Positions 1 through 11,640 of a stretch of DNA of 64,000 nt are shown here, piece after piece; positions within the stretch are counted from its first letter, which is position 1, and each line of letters starts with the position of its first letter. The stretch is from Cacajao melanocephalus (lineage: Eukaryota; Chordata; Mammalia; Primates; Pitheciidae), in assembly GCA_963573385.1 (NCBI GenBank), contig CAUYLG010071665.1, forward strand, positions 46,961-110,960. Reading direction: 5' to 3'. A program made the translations under genes and the position numbers. Below the pieces are notes generated by a model, which made no database searches, was not told the origin of the DNA, and saw nothing but the letters and a program-made list of their open reading frames with translations.

Positions 1-1982
1 AACTCCTCACTGATAAATAGAACTGATTTTAAAGTATATCTTTCTGGATTCTACTTTTGCTGGCTTGAATGGGGGAATTGGCTGTGTAGGCTTAAAATGT
101 TCCTTTAAGAATTTGTTATATGCCAGAGAGTGAAGAAAAGAATTAAGCGAAGTAGAACTTGGAAGGTAATTTAACCGAAGTTAGTCATCATCTTTAACCT
201 TGGTGTTTTCATTATGCTCAGGAACCACCCTTCTCTGGGTCACTTTGTCATGTGATGGCTCACTCCTCATGCAGCTATTCCTAACCCCAAAGGATAAGGG
301 CAATTGGCTTCCTTCCTTTGGAGCGGTACCTCGGGGGTGGGAGGTGAAGATGAATCGGTTTGCAATAAAAACACAGAAAGGGAGCAATAGGGTGGAGTTG
401 GGAAAGAGTCACTTCCTAATTCAAGTTGACTTTCTCTTAGCTCTTGTGTGTTTTTTGAGGATGGAGTTGAGACTAAATTTCTTCCAAGACTTCAGGCCCC
501 ACTGGGTAGTTTCTTCCTCTACAGGCCTGGCCCTTTGCTGGAAACGCCCTTCCTGGCCTAGCTCTAGGGACACAACTCTTCCTGCTTATCCTCCAGCCCC
601 CGAAGAGCGGCCAGGCCTTCCTGCTATTGCTCATCTGGGGGAAGTCGCACCATTTGTTGGGATTCTCAGCTTTTGAAAATCATCTATGAAACCAGTTTGT
701 ACCAAATACACTTTTGTTTCAAAAGTGGGGGGCTTTTGTTTTCTTGACTGTTCCCTCACTGATCTCAGCTAAAGCAACTTCTAAATTATATAAATTACAT
801 ATTACAAATTATCACATTGTTTTTGAGATTTTTTTTTCAATACATAAAGCTGAAAATGTTGATGTTAGTCTGTATGGATGTATATACCTATCCAGTCATG
901 TCTTTAATACTTTTATACCACTCTGGATTTTCTGCATGTGGATATTGGAACATGGAACATTGATTTTCCACTTATAGACCAAAAGCTTCTAGAGAATGTC
1001 TGAATAGTGTTTTACTTCATCTCCCTTTGTGTCATCAAATCTCTGCTACCAACTAGAGGTATGATTTTGGAATTTTATATAACTTCTCTTTGTCTCAGTT
1101 TATTATTGAAATGTGTAATGGGTCATTAAAAAACACTTAGCCTCAAAACTCTTTTTTAAAAAAATCTAACCTGAACCTCAACCTGTAAAGTGGGACCCCC
1201 TGAGCTTGCTTTCCTGACCTCCGGATGACCTTCCTTGGTCTCCTACAATGACCTGAGTCACCACTGCCTAAACCTGGAGCACAAAATGACTGGGTGCAGA
1301 TTGCTCACATTCTGGTCTGAAAGCTTTTGATTTTCTGCTTCTTGAAGGAATCCAGCAATAATGACTGTTTTGCCAGAAGTGTATTTCTCAGTTTCTTAAC
1401 TAAGATGTAAACAAGCCCATTTTTTTTTGAACCTGTTTTTAGTTCTCTTAATTGGCTGTACTGTGAAGGAGGAAAACCTCTGTTTTCTTGGAATATGTAA
1501 GGTGTTATTAGAAAAAGTGCCAACAGATAAGTATCTCAATAAAAGTAAAAAAAAAATTGGGCCTGCACTCATAAAAGGATGTTCCCATTTCCTAAATGTA
1601 GTATCCTATTGATAGAGTCATGGCTGGTCCTGCTCCCTGACCACAGTTCTGCTCCTCCTGCTCAGAGAATTTCTCCGCCTCAGCTCTGCTCTGTCTTAGA
1701 TGCTGGAGCAATCCTGTCCTTGGTGGGATTTCCAAGGGCCCTAGCAAGATGCTCATAACTTGGCTTCAATGTTGCTGAGGCTCTGACTTTGACTTTGTTC
1801 TCAGTTCAGTTGCATCCATGACTCCAGGCTCCCCCTTAGCCTTGATATAGAAATAAAATCCACCTTGTTTCCCTGTGCCTGATTCCCAGTCCTGATCACC
1901 TGTTGAGAATCCTAGTCCCACCAGGCCTGCCTTACCAAATCCTCCCCAGGATTGGACACTATTTCCTGTTCAAAGCCTTCTG
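1..1982. other. Unique non-coding DNA
   Basis: No repeat family, RNA gene or exon is recognised here. A 158-codon open frame at 200-676 (+) shows no family resemblance, no domain and no convincing initiation or splice context. The stretch at about 1600-1980 is locally richer in C and G, but it has few CpGs and is not an island. Confidence 0.6.
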
Positions 1983-1995
1983 TGATGCTAATTAC

Positions 1996-2289
1996 CCTTT
2001 GTTTGTTTGTTTTTTTAGACAGTTTCATTCTGTTGCCTAGGGTAGAGTGAGTGAGCTCAGCTCACTGCAGCCTCCACCCTCTGGGTTCAAGCAATTCTCA
2101 TGCCCCAGTCTCCTAGTGAGCTGGAATTACAGGCATGCACCAGCATGCTCAGATAAGTTTTTGTCTTTTTAGTAGAGATGGGGTTTTGCTATGTTGGCCA
2201 GGCTGATCTCAAACTTCTGGCCTCAAGTGATCTGCCTGCCTCTGCCTCTCAAAATGTTGGGATTACATATGTGAGCCACCATGCCTGGT
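1996..2289 (-). mobile_element. Alu SINE, antisense (old, J/S-like)
   Basis: A nearly full-length dimeric Alu lies on the minus strand. It starts with the T-rich tail near 2000 and ends with the Alu 5' end near 2289. Antisense landmarks include 'cactgcagcctcc', 'gtagagatggggt' and 'gggattacatatgtgagcc'. Imperfect 13-bp target duplications flank it: tgatgctaattac (1983-1995) and tgatgctgattat (2290-2302). The many substitutions suggest an older subfamily. It has no coding capacity. Confidence 0.93.
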
Positions 2290-2302
2290 TGATGCTGATT
2301 AT

Positions 2303-2704
2303 GTTCTATCATAATCTCAAAAAATGGCTCTTTTCAGGACTCTGCTGTGTATTACCTACCTGACAGGCCATGCTGTTCGATCTTGCTGAGAAATTTATCC
2401 CCTCAGACTTCTTTCTTATGGAAGTTAGTTGTCTGTTATCCTTTTGGGTACCCTGGTTAGCCCGCTAGACTAGGCTTCCTCTCATTCCCCGAAGAAAGTC
2501 TTTTTCTTCATTAACAATCATGGGATCTAAGCCCTGCACCATTTGGTTCCTACAGTTCTACTCCAGTTAAACCTTCCATACCTAATCTATGTCAGGGTCT
2601 AGTATTTGTGCATAATACCATTTGCTTATCAGAAAATACAAAGTACAAATTCCTTTTCAGTTCCAAACTACCTAGTTTCTCTCTCTCATCTGCCATTTTC
2701 CCAT
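2303..2704. other. Unique non-coding DNA
   Basis: The spacer between the Alu and the L2 remnant holds nothing that I recognise as a gene, RNA or repeat. Confidence 0.5.
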
Positions 2705-3102
2705 TAAACATGTAATTATTGAGTGCTAAGTGCTGCAGATATAGTGGTTAATAAATAGCACTTGGGAGCTTGCAATATAGTAGGGAAGAGAGTCTAAATG
2801 GACAGACAATTGTAATACATTCTGATGATGACATAAGTTGCTTTTGGAGTACAAAATAAGAAGTCCAAACTCTGAAGGCTTCTGATAGTGGTGAAGGAAA
2901 GGATAGTTCCAGGGGAAAATCCAAGCAGGCGATTACACACATTAGAGGAAGGTCAAGTCAGTGGGTGTGTCACAGGTGTAAGATCAGCCATACCTATAGC
3001 ACCAAAGATAAGCTGAAAACGTAGAAGATGATGGCCTTTTATGCCAGGCCAAGGAGTTGGATTCTGTGTTCAGCAACTGGAGCTGTGGGAGGGTTTGAAG
3101 TA
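2705..3102 (-). mobile_element. L2 LINE remnant, 3' part (first half of a split copy)
   Basis: This is antisense L2 3'-end sequence: the diverged 'attgagtgctaagtgctg' start, then a 'ggccttttatgccaggccaagga' type core, ending in 'gggagggtttgaag'. At 3102 it is cut by Tigger1. The L2 text resumes at 5536 with 'ggattatcacaatcagattt', which is the expected continuation of an antisense L2. The two parts are therefore one ancient L2 copy that predates the Tigger1 insertion. Confidence 0.75.
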
Positions 3103-3144
3103 CAGGCATACCTTGTCTTACTGCACTTTATTCTTTGCAAGTAT

Positions 3145-3164
3145 TGTGTGTGTGTGTGTGTGTG
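3145..3164. repeat. (TG)n microsatellite inside Tigger1
   Basis: About ten TG units lie near the left end of Tigger1, apparently expanded from the short TG-containing sequence expected there. Confidence 0.9.
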
Positions 3165-3516
3165 TTTTCACAAATTGAAGGTTTGTGACACTGCTGTGTC
3201 AAGCAAGCCTTTCACCATAATTTTTCCAACAGCGTATGCTCAATTCCTGTCTCTGTACCACCTTTTAGTAATTCTTGCAATATTTCAAAGTCTTTCATCA
3301 TATCTATTGTGATGTGTGATTGATAAGCTTTGATGTTACTATTGTAATTATTTTGGGGCAACATGAGCTGTTCCCATAAAAGATAGCAAATTTAATAAAT
3401 GTTGCGTATGTTCTGACTGCGCCACAGACTGGACAATCCCACATTTCTCTCCTTCTCTGACCTTCCTCTTTCTGAGACCTGGCAATATTGAAATTAGGCC
3501 AATTAATAACTCTACA

Positions 3517-5284
3517 GTGGCCTCTGAGCGTTCAAGTGAAAGAAAAACTCACATGTCTCTCTTTTTATACTTGATCTTAGCCAAAAGGCAGAGAAATGAT
3601 TATATCTCTCACTTTAAATCAAGTTAGAAATGATTAAGTGTAGTGAGGAAAACATATCAAAAGCCAATACAGGCTGAAAGCTGGACCTCTGGCACCAGTC
3701 AGCCAAGTTGTGAATGCAAAGGAAAAGCTCTTGAAGGAAATTAAAAGTGTTACTCCAGCAAACACATGAATAAGGAAGTGAAATGACCTTGTTGATACAT
3801 AGAAAGTTGAGTGGCCTGGATAGAACGTCAAATGAGCCGCAATGTTCCTTTAATGGAAGCCTAATCCAGAGCAAGTTCCTAACTCTCTTCGATTCTGTGA
3901 TGGCTGAGAGAGGTTTAGAAGCTGCAGAAGAGGTTGAAGCTAGTAGAGATGGGTTCAAGCATTTTAAGGAAAGAAGCTGTTCTTCATAGTGTAAAAGTAC
4001 ACGGTGAGTCAGCAAGCGCTGATGGAGAAGCTGCAGCATGTTATACAGAAGATCTAGCCAAATGAGCTGATGAAGGTGGCTACACTAAACAGATTTCCAA
4101 TTGCAGATGATAATGTAGTCCTAGATGGAAAATTTCATCTAGAACTTCGCTAGAGAGGAGGAATCAATGCTTCAAAGGACAGATTGGCTTTCTAATGCAG
4201 CTGGTGACTTTAAGTTGAAGCCAATGCTCATTTACTAACCTGAAAATCCTGGGACCTTTAGGAATCATGCTAAATCTTCTCTGTTTGTACTCTATTAATG
4301 GAACAACAAAGCCTAGATGGTCAGGCATCTGTTTATACCATGGTTTACTGAATATTTTAAGCCTACTGTTGAAATCCACTGCTCAGAAAAGATTTCTTTC
4401 AAAATATTACTGCTCATTAGAAATGCATATGGTGACTCAAGAGCTCTAGTGCAGATATACAAGAAGGTGAATGTTGTTTTCATGCCCGCCAATAAAACAT
4501 CCATTCTGTAGCTCATGGAGAAAGAAGTAATTTTGACTTTCAAGACATTACTTAAGAAATACCTTTAATAAGGCAGTAGCTGCCATAGTGATTCCTCTGA
4601 TGGATCTTGGCAAAGTAAATTGAAAACCTGGAAAGGAGTCACCATTCTAGATGCTGTTAAGGACATTTGTGATTCATGGGAAGAAGGCAAAATATTAACA
4701 TTAACAGAAGTTTGGAAGAAGTTGATTTCAGTCCTTAAGGATGGCTTTGAGGGGTTCAGGACTCCAATGGCAGATGCAACCTCAGATGTGTTAGAAATAG
4801 CCAGACAGCTCGAATTACAAGTTGAGTCCAAAGATGTGATGGAATTGCTGCAATCTTATGATAAAACTTGAAAGGATGAGGAGTTGCTTCTTGTAGATGA
4901 GCAGATAAAGTATTTATTGAGATGAAATATACTTCTGGTAAAGATGCTGTGAACATCATTGAAATGACAATAAAGGACTTAGAATATTACATAAACTTTG
5001 TTGATAAAGGAGCAGCAAGGTTTGAGAGGATTGACTCCAATTGTGAAAGATGTTCCATTATGGGTAAAATGGTATCAAATAACATCACACACTATATAGA
5101 AATCTTTTGTGAAAGGAAGAGTCCATCGAAGTGGCAAACTTCGCTGTTTTATTTTCAGAAATGGCCACAGCCACCCCGGCCTTCACCAACCACCACGCTA
5201 ATCAGTCAGCAGACATCACTATTGAGGCAAGACCCTCCACCAGCAAAAAGACTGCAACTTGGTAAAGGCTCAAATGATCATTAG
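3517..5284 (+). pseudogene. Tigger1 transposase, multiply broken
   Basis: This is the remnant of the pogo-type transposase (CENP-B-like DNA-binding N-terminus plus a DDE catalytic domain). The expected initiator appears as GTG at 3517-3519. The frame survives only in pieces: 3783-3989, 4317-4511, 4620-4871 (ends in a stop) and 4922-5284 (C-terminal part after a frame change). In the 4317-4511 piece the segment reading LLIRNAYGD sits where the family carries a catalytic aspartate. The codon at 4419-4421 is aga (Arg), so a catalytic residue appears to be lost. The U2 fragment lies within the N-terminal region. No function is expected. The family assignment is firm; the exact residue equivalence is inferred from memory of the family. 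Confidence 0.85.
3553..3610 (-). pseudogene. U2 snRNA 5' fragment, retroposed into Tigger1
   Basis: Positions 3567-3600 are the reverse complement of roughly the first 34 nucleotides of U2 spliceosomal RNA, with the diagnostic string 'cttgatcttagccaaaaggc'. U2 nucleotide 1 falls at 3600. A short T5 tract (3562-3566) lies at the RNA 3' side. Matching 9-bp direct repeats flank the insert: atgtctctc (3553-3561) and atatctctc (3602-3610). These are signs of LINE-type retroposition of a truncated U2 product. It is far too short to be a functional snRNA and lacks the Sm site and 3' stem-loops. Confidence 0.85.
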
Positions 5285-5535
5285 TAATTTTTAGCAATGA
5301 AGTATTTTTTAGTTAAGGTACATACAATTGTTTCATGAACTTAATAAGTGCACACATACTAAAGCAAATACACTAGTGCGCATATATCAAGTGTGCAGTA
5401 GTATGTCTGAAGAAACGATGTATAGACCACTTTTCTATGTGCTGGAAAACAAAAACAAATTCATGTGACTTTATTACAATATTTGCTTTACTGCGGTGGT
5501 CTGGAGCCAAACTGACAATATGTGAAGTACACTTA

Positions 5536-6375
5536 TAAAGGATTATCACAATCAGATTTGCGTTTTAGAAAGGCTCTTTGGAAGAGGGCCTAAAAAGAGG
5601 TGAGATTGGATTAGGAAGACCAGTGGAGAAGCTCTGATGTAATAGTGGAGGCAGGAAATGGTAAGTGCTTAAAGTAATATCAGTGAAGATGGGCTGGGGT
5701 GGGAGCAGATTTGTAAAGTGTTTACGAGTTAGAATAGACGGGGTTGGTGACCAGCTGGAAAGAGAAATTGCGAAGGAGAGGGAACTGCTGAGGATAACTT
5801 CCAGGTTTCTGCTTTGGGAGTTGTATAAGAATGGGGATACAAATGCCTGAGGGAATGCAGAAGGATGTTGGGGAAAAATGGTGAGCTTTGATTTGGACAT
5901 TTTCTGTGAGAAGTGTTTGGGGGGTGCCAGGTGGAGATGTTCCGTCAACACTCCACAGTCTAAAAATCGCATCCAGCTCAAGAAAGACTTCTTGGCTTGA
6001 GATTGATTTGGAAGCCATAAATATATACAGATGGCCATAATTCTGGAAACATAGATAATAATATTTTGTCAGGTATTTTAATACAGTATCAATAAATCAT
6101 TTCTTATGTATTCACCTATGTTTCCAGACTTTGTGACCATCATTTATAAATTGGCTGGAGCTGGATAGAATACAGATCAGCCAGACAGAATGTATAAAGT
6201 GTGAAGAGAAAGGGATTGGATATAGAGTCTTGGGAACAATAATATTTATGGGACAAAGGCAAGTGAGAAGAGGCAGTGGAGATGGGGTGGGGCGGGGTGC
6301 GATTTAAAGTGCAGAGAAGGCTCCAGAGGACAGCAATACTTCCGCTGAGATGGAAGGGAAAGTGGTGAGGATGAA
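5536..6375 (-). mobile_element. L2 LINE remnant (second half of the split copy)
   Basis: This continues the L2 copy interrupted at 3102. Antisense L2 landmarks are 'cagatttgcgttttagaaag' at the junction, 'aggataacttccaggtttct', 'gccaggtggagatgttc' and 'tggaagccataaatatat'. These correspond to the 3' part of the L2 reverse-transcriptase ORF and what follows. A minus-strand open stretch at 5565-6038 contains LEVILSSSLSF, which resembles the conserved L2/CR1 'LGV(I/L)(F/L)DSSLS' region after the YADD catalytic block. The frame is decayed. An 85-bp hairpin-bounded segment at 6043-6127 may be a later insertion. Confidence 0.7.
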
Positions 6376-7624
6376 TAAGCATGTGCGGACATCAGCCAAC
6401 TTGCCATCAAAACTCCTTCAAACTTGCCCCCCGGCGGCCAAAATTTATTACTCTCTCTATATGGTGGTTCCTAACCTTTGTAGGGTAACAAGCCATGGTA
6501 GAAGCCACGGACCATCTTTCACACATAAATAGTGAGAATGGAATGCCATGTATTGGCGGCGGGGGGGCAAGGGGGGGGTCTTTGACCCAAGCATCTTAGT
6601 TGAAGAGACTTGATATTTTGCAACCAGCTTCTTTCTGTGACTACTTCTACAGACTCAGAGGAACAGCTTAGTTTCTGCTGCTTCCTTTTCATCTGAGAAA
6701 ACGGAGGAAAAAGAATCAGTGTTATGCAGCAGCATAATGTCCATGAGCTTATCAAAGGCCAAATTTTTTTCCACCAGAGAAATTTTTTTCCACCCTTTTT
6801 GTTTTTCCCTTTTCAATGCTTTTGGCTTCTACTTAATGGGCTTCTACTTCATTTGCATAGTAGTTGATCGTTACCATAAATTGCATCTGCCTATAAGACT
6901 CAGCCTTAAAATTTTAAAGATGATTTTTTTTTTTCCAGACAACATTCGAAACACGTTTTTTCACAACAGGCATAGCTCAGTTTTCTTATATTCGTTCTTT
7001 GCATTTGACACTAATAATCATGTCTTTTAAACATGACTTAACTTTGGCCTTTCTTGACACCTTACCTGACTTTTTTGCCTCCTTCCTCTTTTGAAATTAC
7101 TTCTAGGTCTCTGGTTGACAGCTGAGGGCATCTTCTAAGGCTCTTTCCTTGGCTCCCTGTATTTGTTTATTTTTTTGTTTACTCCTTTTCAGTTTATTCT
7201 AATAAACATTGAGTGTGGACTATGTTTGATGCACTTACGGATTCTCACAACTGTAAATATCCTCTCTTCAAGGGGATTTATGCCTCCAACTTGTGCCTTG
7301 AGCTCTGACATGGTACAATTACACAATTCCCAGAGCAGCTAATCATGCCCCTTTGAGATATATGGTTCTTTTTCCTCTGTCTTACAATTTGATTCTTCCA
7401 TATCAATTAGGGGGTCTCATTCATTTTTCAATTTCTCATCCTGGAAGTCTGGGATTTCTTCAGTCTTCAATAATAACTGAAGTGAAAACAACAACTCTGC
7501 TGAAAATCCTGCAACCTTGCTAGGTTCACAGAATAAAATACTGCTTTTAAACATATCAGTTGATCTTTATTTTCTCCTGTGTCTTTAGCGATTCCTCTTT
7601 TAGTACTGGTGGTGGTCTGTGTTC
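6376..7624. other. Unique non-coding DNA with a G-rich tract
   Basis: No family is recognised. A G-rich tract at 6555-6578 has two long G runs (7 and 8). Poly-T-rich stretches occur near 6763-6800 and 6925-6940. Nothing looks coding. Confidence 0.5.
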
Positions 7625-7652
7625 TATTTTTGTTTTGTTTTGTTTTGTTTCT
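7625..7652. repeat. (TTTTG)n simple repeat
   Basis: About five TTTTG units followed by a pyrimidine-rich stretch to about 7675. Confidence 0.85.
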
Positions 7653-7675
7653 CTTTCTCTTCCTTTCTTCCTTTT

Positions 7676-9349
7676 TGCACATTGTATTTGATGTTCTTCT
7701 ATGCCATTATTCTGTGCTGCTGGATCTCAAATTGCTCTTAGGTGCTTTTTTGTATAAAAATATTTTCTGTGAGGACTATCCCCAGTAGATGTCAATCTAT
7801 TCTTGTGTACATAGCTCACATGTTGATGATTTAATGTCATGCATTAGAATTCTCTAGTCAGTATCTAGAATTTTTTTTTAATCCAACTGCTCTTCAATAC
7901 CATCTGGTTAAGCTTGGAAAATTTTATACAGGAACATTAAAAATGTCAGCGACATCCGGCCGCAGACCTGCTTGTCATGTACAAGTTTTACAAATTTTTA
8001 CGAAGTTCACAAGTTTTATGTCACAAGTAAGTTTCTCTTTGCCTTGGTTCTATGATTCTCACTCTTGGAGTACAGAAAAATGGAGATCAGAATCACACTC
8101 TGAACCTTCTAGACCAAACAGATACCCAGGCAGAAAGCACACACATAATTGAGGTCCTATTCAGCACATTAAGGGCTTGATATTCTGAAGAAGGGCATCC
8201 TTGGAAAAGGTGATCAATAGTCAAGAGTCTGGTTCCATCACTTTGCTTCGCTTTTGGTTTTTCACTAAAACATTTTTTTCATGAGGGTATTTATCATAAT
8301 AGACATATGTTTTTAATGTATCAATCAGGAGGATGTGTGGTCTTGTTTGTTCTTGATTAAAAAGCCTATGTCAAAGAATTATTTCAAAGTTGCAGTAATA
8401 ATTGGAGCAATAAGATGGTAAAGGGTAATTAAAGGATGCAGCTTTCTTTTAGAAACAAAAACAAATCTGGTGACCACATGTATTCTTCTTTTCTTCCTTA
8501 ATGAATATGATGAAATATGTTATAGTGAGACTACGGACATTAGTGATACAACTACATGCTAACGTGTCAGACTTGAGCCCAGGTTCCCACATTAACTATA
8601 CTCAGGAATTTGTACCTCATAACGTTGTAAACTGACTGGTTATGTGTCCATCTCATACATTTGGTTTCATGGTGATGCCTGGAGGTAGTGGTATTGCCAG
8701 TGCCCACACCATCGCTTCTCCCCGCCCACCACGCACACTGTAGATGGGAAGTCTATCGCTTACCCTTCCCATTTTGAACTCTTGGACTACAAACCATAAA
8801 TTACCCAGCTTATTGCTCTTGAATTATTGCTCTCGAATTTGAAGACTTTGTATTTCAGCGGATTTGACTTGGAAAACTCAGACCAACTGATAACGTGAAA
8901 TTGTTCTGGGACAAACTATATAGATACCATGCTGTTTTCTTCTTTCTGTAAATATCTTGTTGGGCCTACTGGCCAGCAAGGAAAACATAATCCAGTGCTT
9001 GTGGTCAGTACTGAATGACTTGCCTCTAGGTCTTTGTGTCTTTTAAGAATTGTCCAATAGGTCCATTGCAACACTTTAAACATCTGCTTCTCAGTCCTAG
9101 TTTATGCTTTATAAGCCAATTTCCATTGGTCTAAGTAGTTTCTGTGCCTTTAATATGACTGTCTATATGGATTGATAGTAATGAACACAGGGATGTGGTG
9201 ATAATGACAATTTTCTACTTAGAATTCTGTTAAATTCCATTGAATTTGATAAATGTTCTCTGAAATCTAGGTTAAGAAAAATAGATGAATAGTCTGGAAA
9301 TCATCTTGCTCATTGGGAAAATAAGATGTATAAACAAAACAAAACAAAA
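7676..9349. other. Unique non-coding DNA
   Basis: AT-rich sequence without a recognised repeat or gene. A short (CAAAA)n run at about 9334-9350 precedes the next Alu and probably marks its A-rich insertion target. Confidence 0.5.
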
Positions 9350-9361
9350 ATATATAAATCA

Positions 9362-9724
<363 letters not shown>

Positions 9725-9736
9725 ATATATAAATCA

Positions 9737-11224
9737 TACTCTGCATGTGGTGGAAATAAATAATATAAGAACAACAAGAATAGGTTATAAGTAGTAGGTT
9801 TGGATTCTTTTTGCGAACCTTACAGGAAAGGTTGATGGTATATTGCCACTGCGCAGATGAGGAAAGAATTAGGGGAACACTTAGTCTTCAAAATAGAATG
9901 CTTTGCCTCTGACCAGTTACTTATGAGGCTACTAAGTTACATTGTTTCTTGCTAAGTATTCTGCTAATTGACTACAGCATATTCTTAACTGTTTAAATTT
10001 CTTTTTAAATTTGAAAACTCATTTAAGAATTAAGTTAGCATATGCTTTTATTCCAAGTATTTCAAGGTTAATTATCTGACTCATTAGACAATAAACTGCA
10101 ATATTCTTTTTTTAATATGCCCAACATTTATACTCTATTTTATTATTAAGAGCTGAAAACACATCTATATCTGTTACCTCATTTAAAGCAGAGGGGCAGG
10201 CATTCCCTTTGAGCAGTCTAGGAATGCTCATATTTTAGAAAACTCAGTTTCAAAATAACAGGGACATATTTGAGAAATGGTTAATCAAAATCAGGAAGTA
10301 ATACTTTGAGATCACAATATACAATCAGGAGCAAAGGGTAGGCTTGGGCAGAGACATCGGATGCAAATGGGATTACAGCTGTAGTTTTTGTGTCTTTCAT
10401 TTGTACTAGGATCACATTTCTACTTCTGATATCCCCTAAATCCCCTTGCTTTACAAGTCTCTCTCCAAATGTAATTTTGCAGCACCATCTCACCTGCATT
10501 TCTCCAGGCTTGATGTGCCTGTAGCCCCCACCCCATCTTGTAGAAGTCACCAGTTAGCATCTGCCCCTCTAGCTATGTACAAGTAGTTTTATGGAACATG
10601 TTCTATACTTTCAAGTACAGCATTCCATTTGAAGTGATTGCTGAATAATACAAACAGTTGAAAGAAAAACCTAAAATCGAACTTGATGGGGAGCAAAATG
10701 ATGTGTAAAATAGGTCTAATGGCACTTTAAAAACAAGTCAACAAAGGTAAGAAGCTGTTAACTCTTTGCTCTCCATCCCTCTACGCACCTGTTACAGTCT
10801 CAGCCCTCAAGGTGACACACAGCTAGAGGGTTAGAAATCACTTAGAGTGCCCCCATTCCAGGGTACCAGAAGATAATCTCTTTATTCAAGAAAATCAGCT
10901 AGTTTGTAGAACAGGTAAAGAAACATAGTTCGTGAATGACTATCAACTTGACTCCACCGATTTGTAGTACCCAAAACTTCTCAAACCCATGTGCTTAATG
11001 TTACATAATTATTTAACTCTGCATATCCCCCCTATTATTCATTCTTTAGTGTATTCTTAATGAGAATTCAGGACATGTGTTTTAAGGCTTTAAATGTTGA
11101 CTCTTTCAAAAGTCATGCTTCATTGACTTCATTTACTTAGTTTTAAGTAAAAAACATGTTGATTATTCACTCCAATGTGTGAAGATGAAGGATGAAGAGT
11201 CATGTGGCTAGAGTGTAAAAATGA
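9737..11224. other. Unique non-coding DNA
   Basis: No recognised repeats or genes. A MIR-like phrase near 9845-9870 is too short to call. Confidence 0.5.
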
Positions 11225-11430
11225 ACAGAACTCAGGTTCTGATGTCAGCTCGTGATATGAATTCAGGCTTTCTACATTGATGTGCCCTTGGACAAATTAC
11301 TTAAACTCTCTGAACTCAGTTTTCTCATCTGTAAAATGGAGCTAACATACTACTTGGCAGAGATAAAGAAAAGTAAAGTATATTAGTGTCTGGAAAATAG
11401 TAAATGTTCCAAAAAGCTATAGCTAGCATT
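11225..11430 (+). mobile_element. MIR SINE, sense
   Basis: The MIR core is readable: 'cccttggacaaattactta', 'ctctgaactcagttttctc', 'atctgtaaaatggagct', with a decayed tail ending near 'agtaaatgttcc'. MIR is an ancient tRNA-derived, L2-mobilised SINE with no coding capacity. Confidence 0.9.
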
Positions 11431-11460
11431 GCAACAGCACCACCAACAAAAATAGCAATA

Positions 11461-11640
11461 GATAACGCTTAAGGATTGCCTGGAGGATTCTAAACACTGT
11501 CCTAAGAACACTATATGTGCTATCTCATTTAGTCCTCAGTTATTTTATGGGATATCCACTGACTCCATTTGATGAATAAGGCACAAAGAGTTTAAAATGC
11601 TCCATGGTTATTTGCCCCACAGTCAAAAACACTATGCTAT
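11461..11640 (-). mobile_element. MIR SINE, antisense
   Basis: Reverse-orientation MIR: 'aaacactgtcctaagaaca', 'tatctcatttagtcctca', then a degraded 'gatgaataaggcacaaag'. It sits about 30 bp from an opposed MIR. Confidence 0.8.

Larger units (their letters stand above)
3103..5535 (+). mobile_element. Tigger1 DNA transposon, essentially full length
   Basis: This is a pogo-like (Tc1/mariner superfamily) cut-and-paste transposon of about 2.43 kb. The left terminus begins 'caggcataccttgt' and the right terminus ends in a degraded inverse of it near 5524-5535. TA dinucleotides at 3101-3102 and 5536-5537 are the expected target duplication. The interior follows Tigger1 order: leader, a transposase frame from about 3517, and a 3' untranslated part near 5285-5500. 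A (TG)n tract at about 3145-3164 and a U2 fragment at about 3562-3600 are later additions. The transposase frame has many frameshifts and stops, so the copy is dead. Confidence 0.92.

Noticed and set aside
200..676. 158-codon open frame on the plus strand, the longest near the window start
   Set aside because: No recognisable domain, no biased composition or splice context, and overlapping frames occur on the other strand. It is of a length expected by chance.
1600..1980. Possible CpG-island promoter
   Set aside because: Locally GC-richer but with very few CpG dinucleotides.
3562..3600. Possible functional U2 snRNA gene
   Set aside because: Only the first ~34 nt are present, without promoter elements, Sm site or 3' structures.
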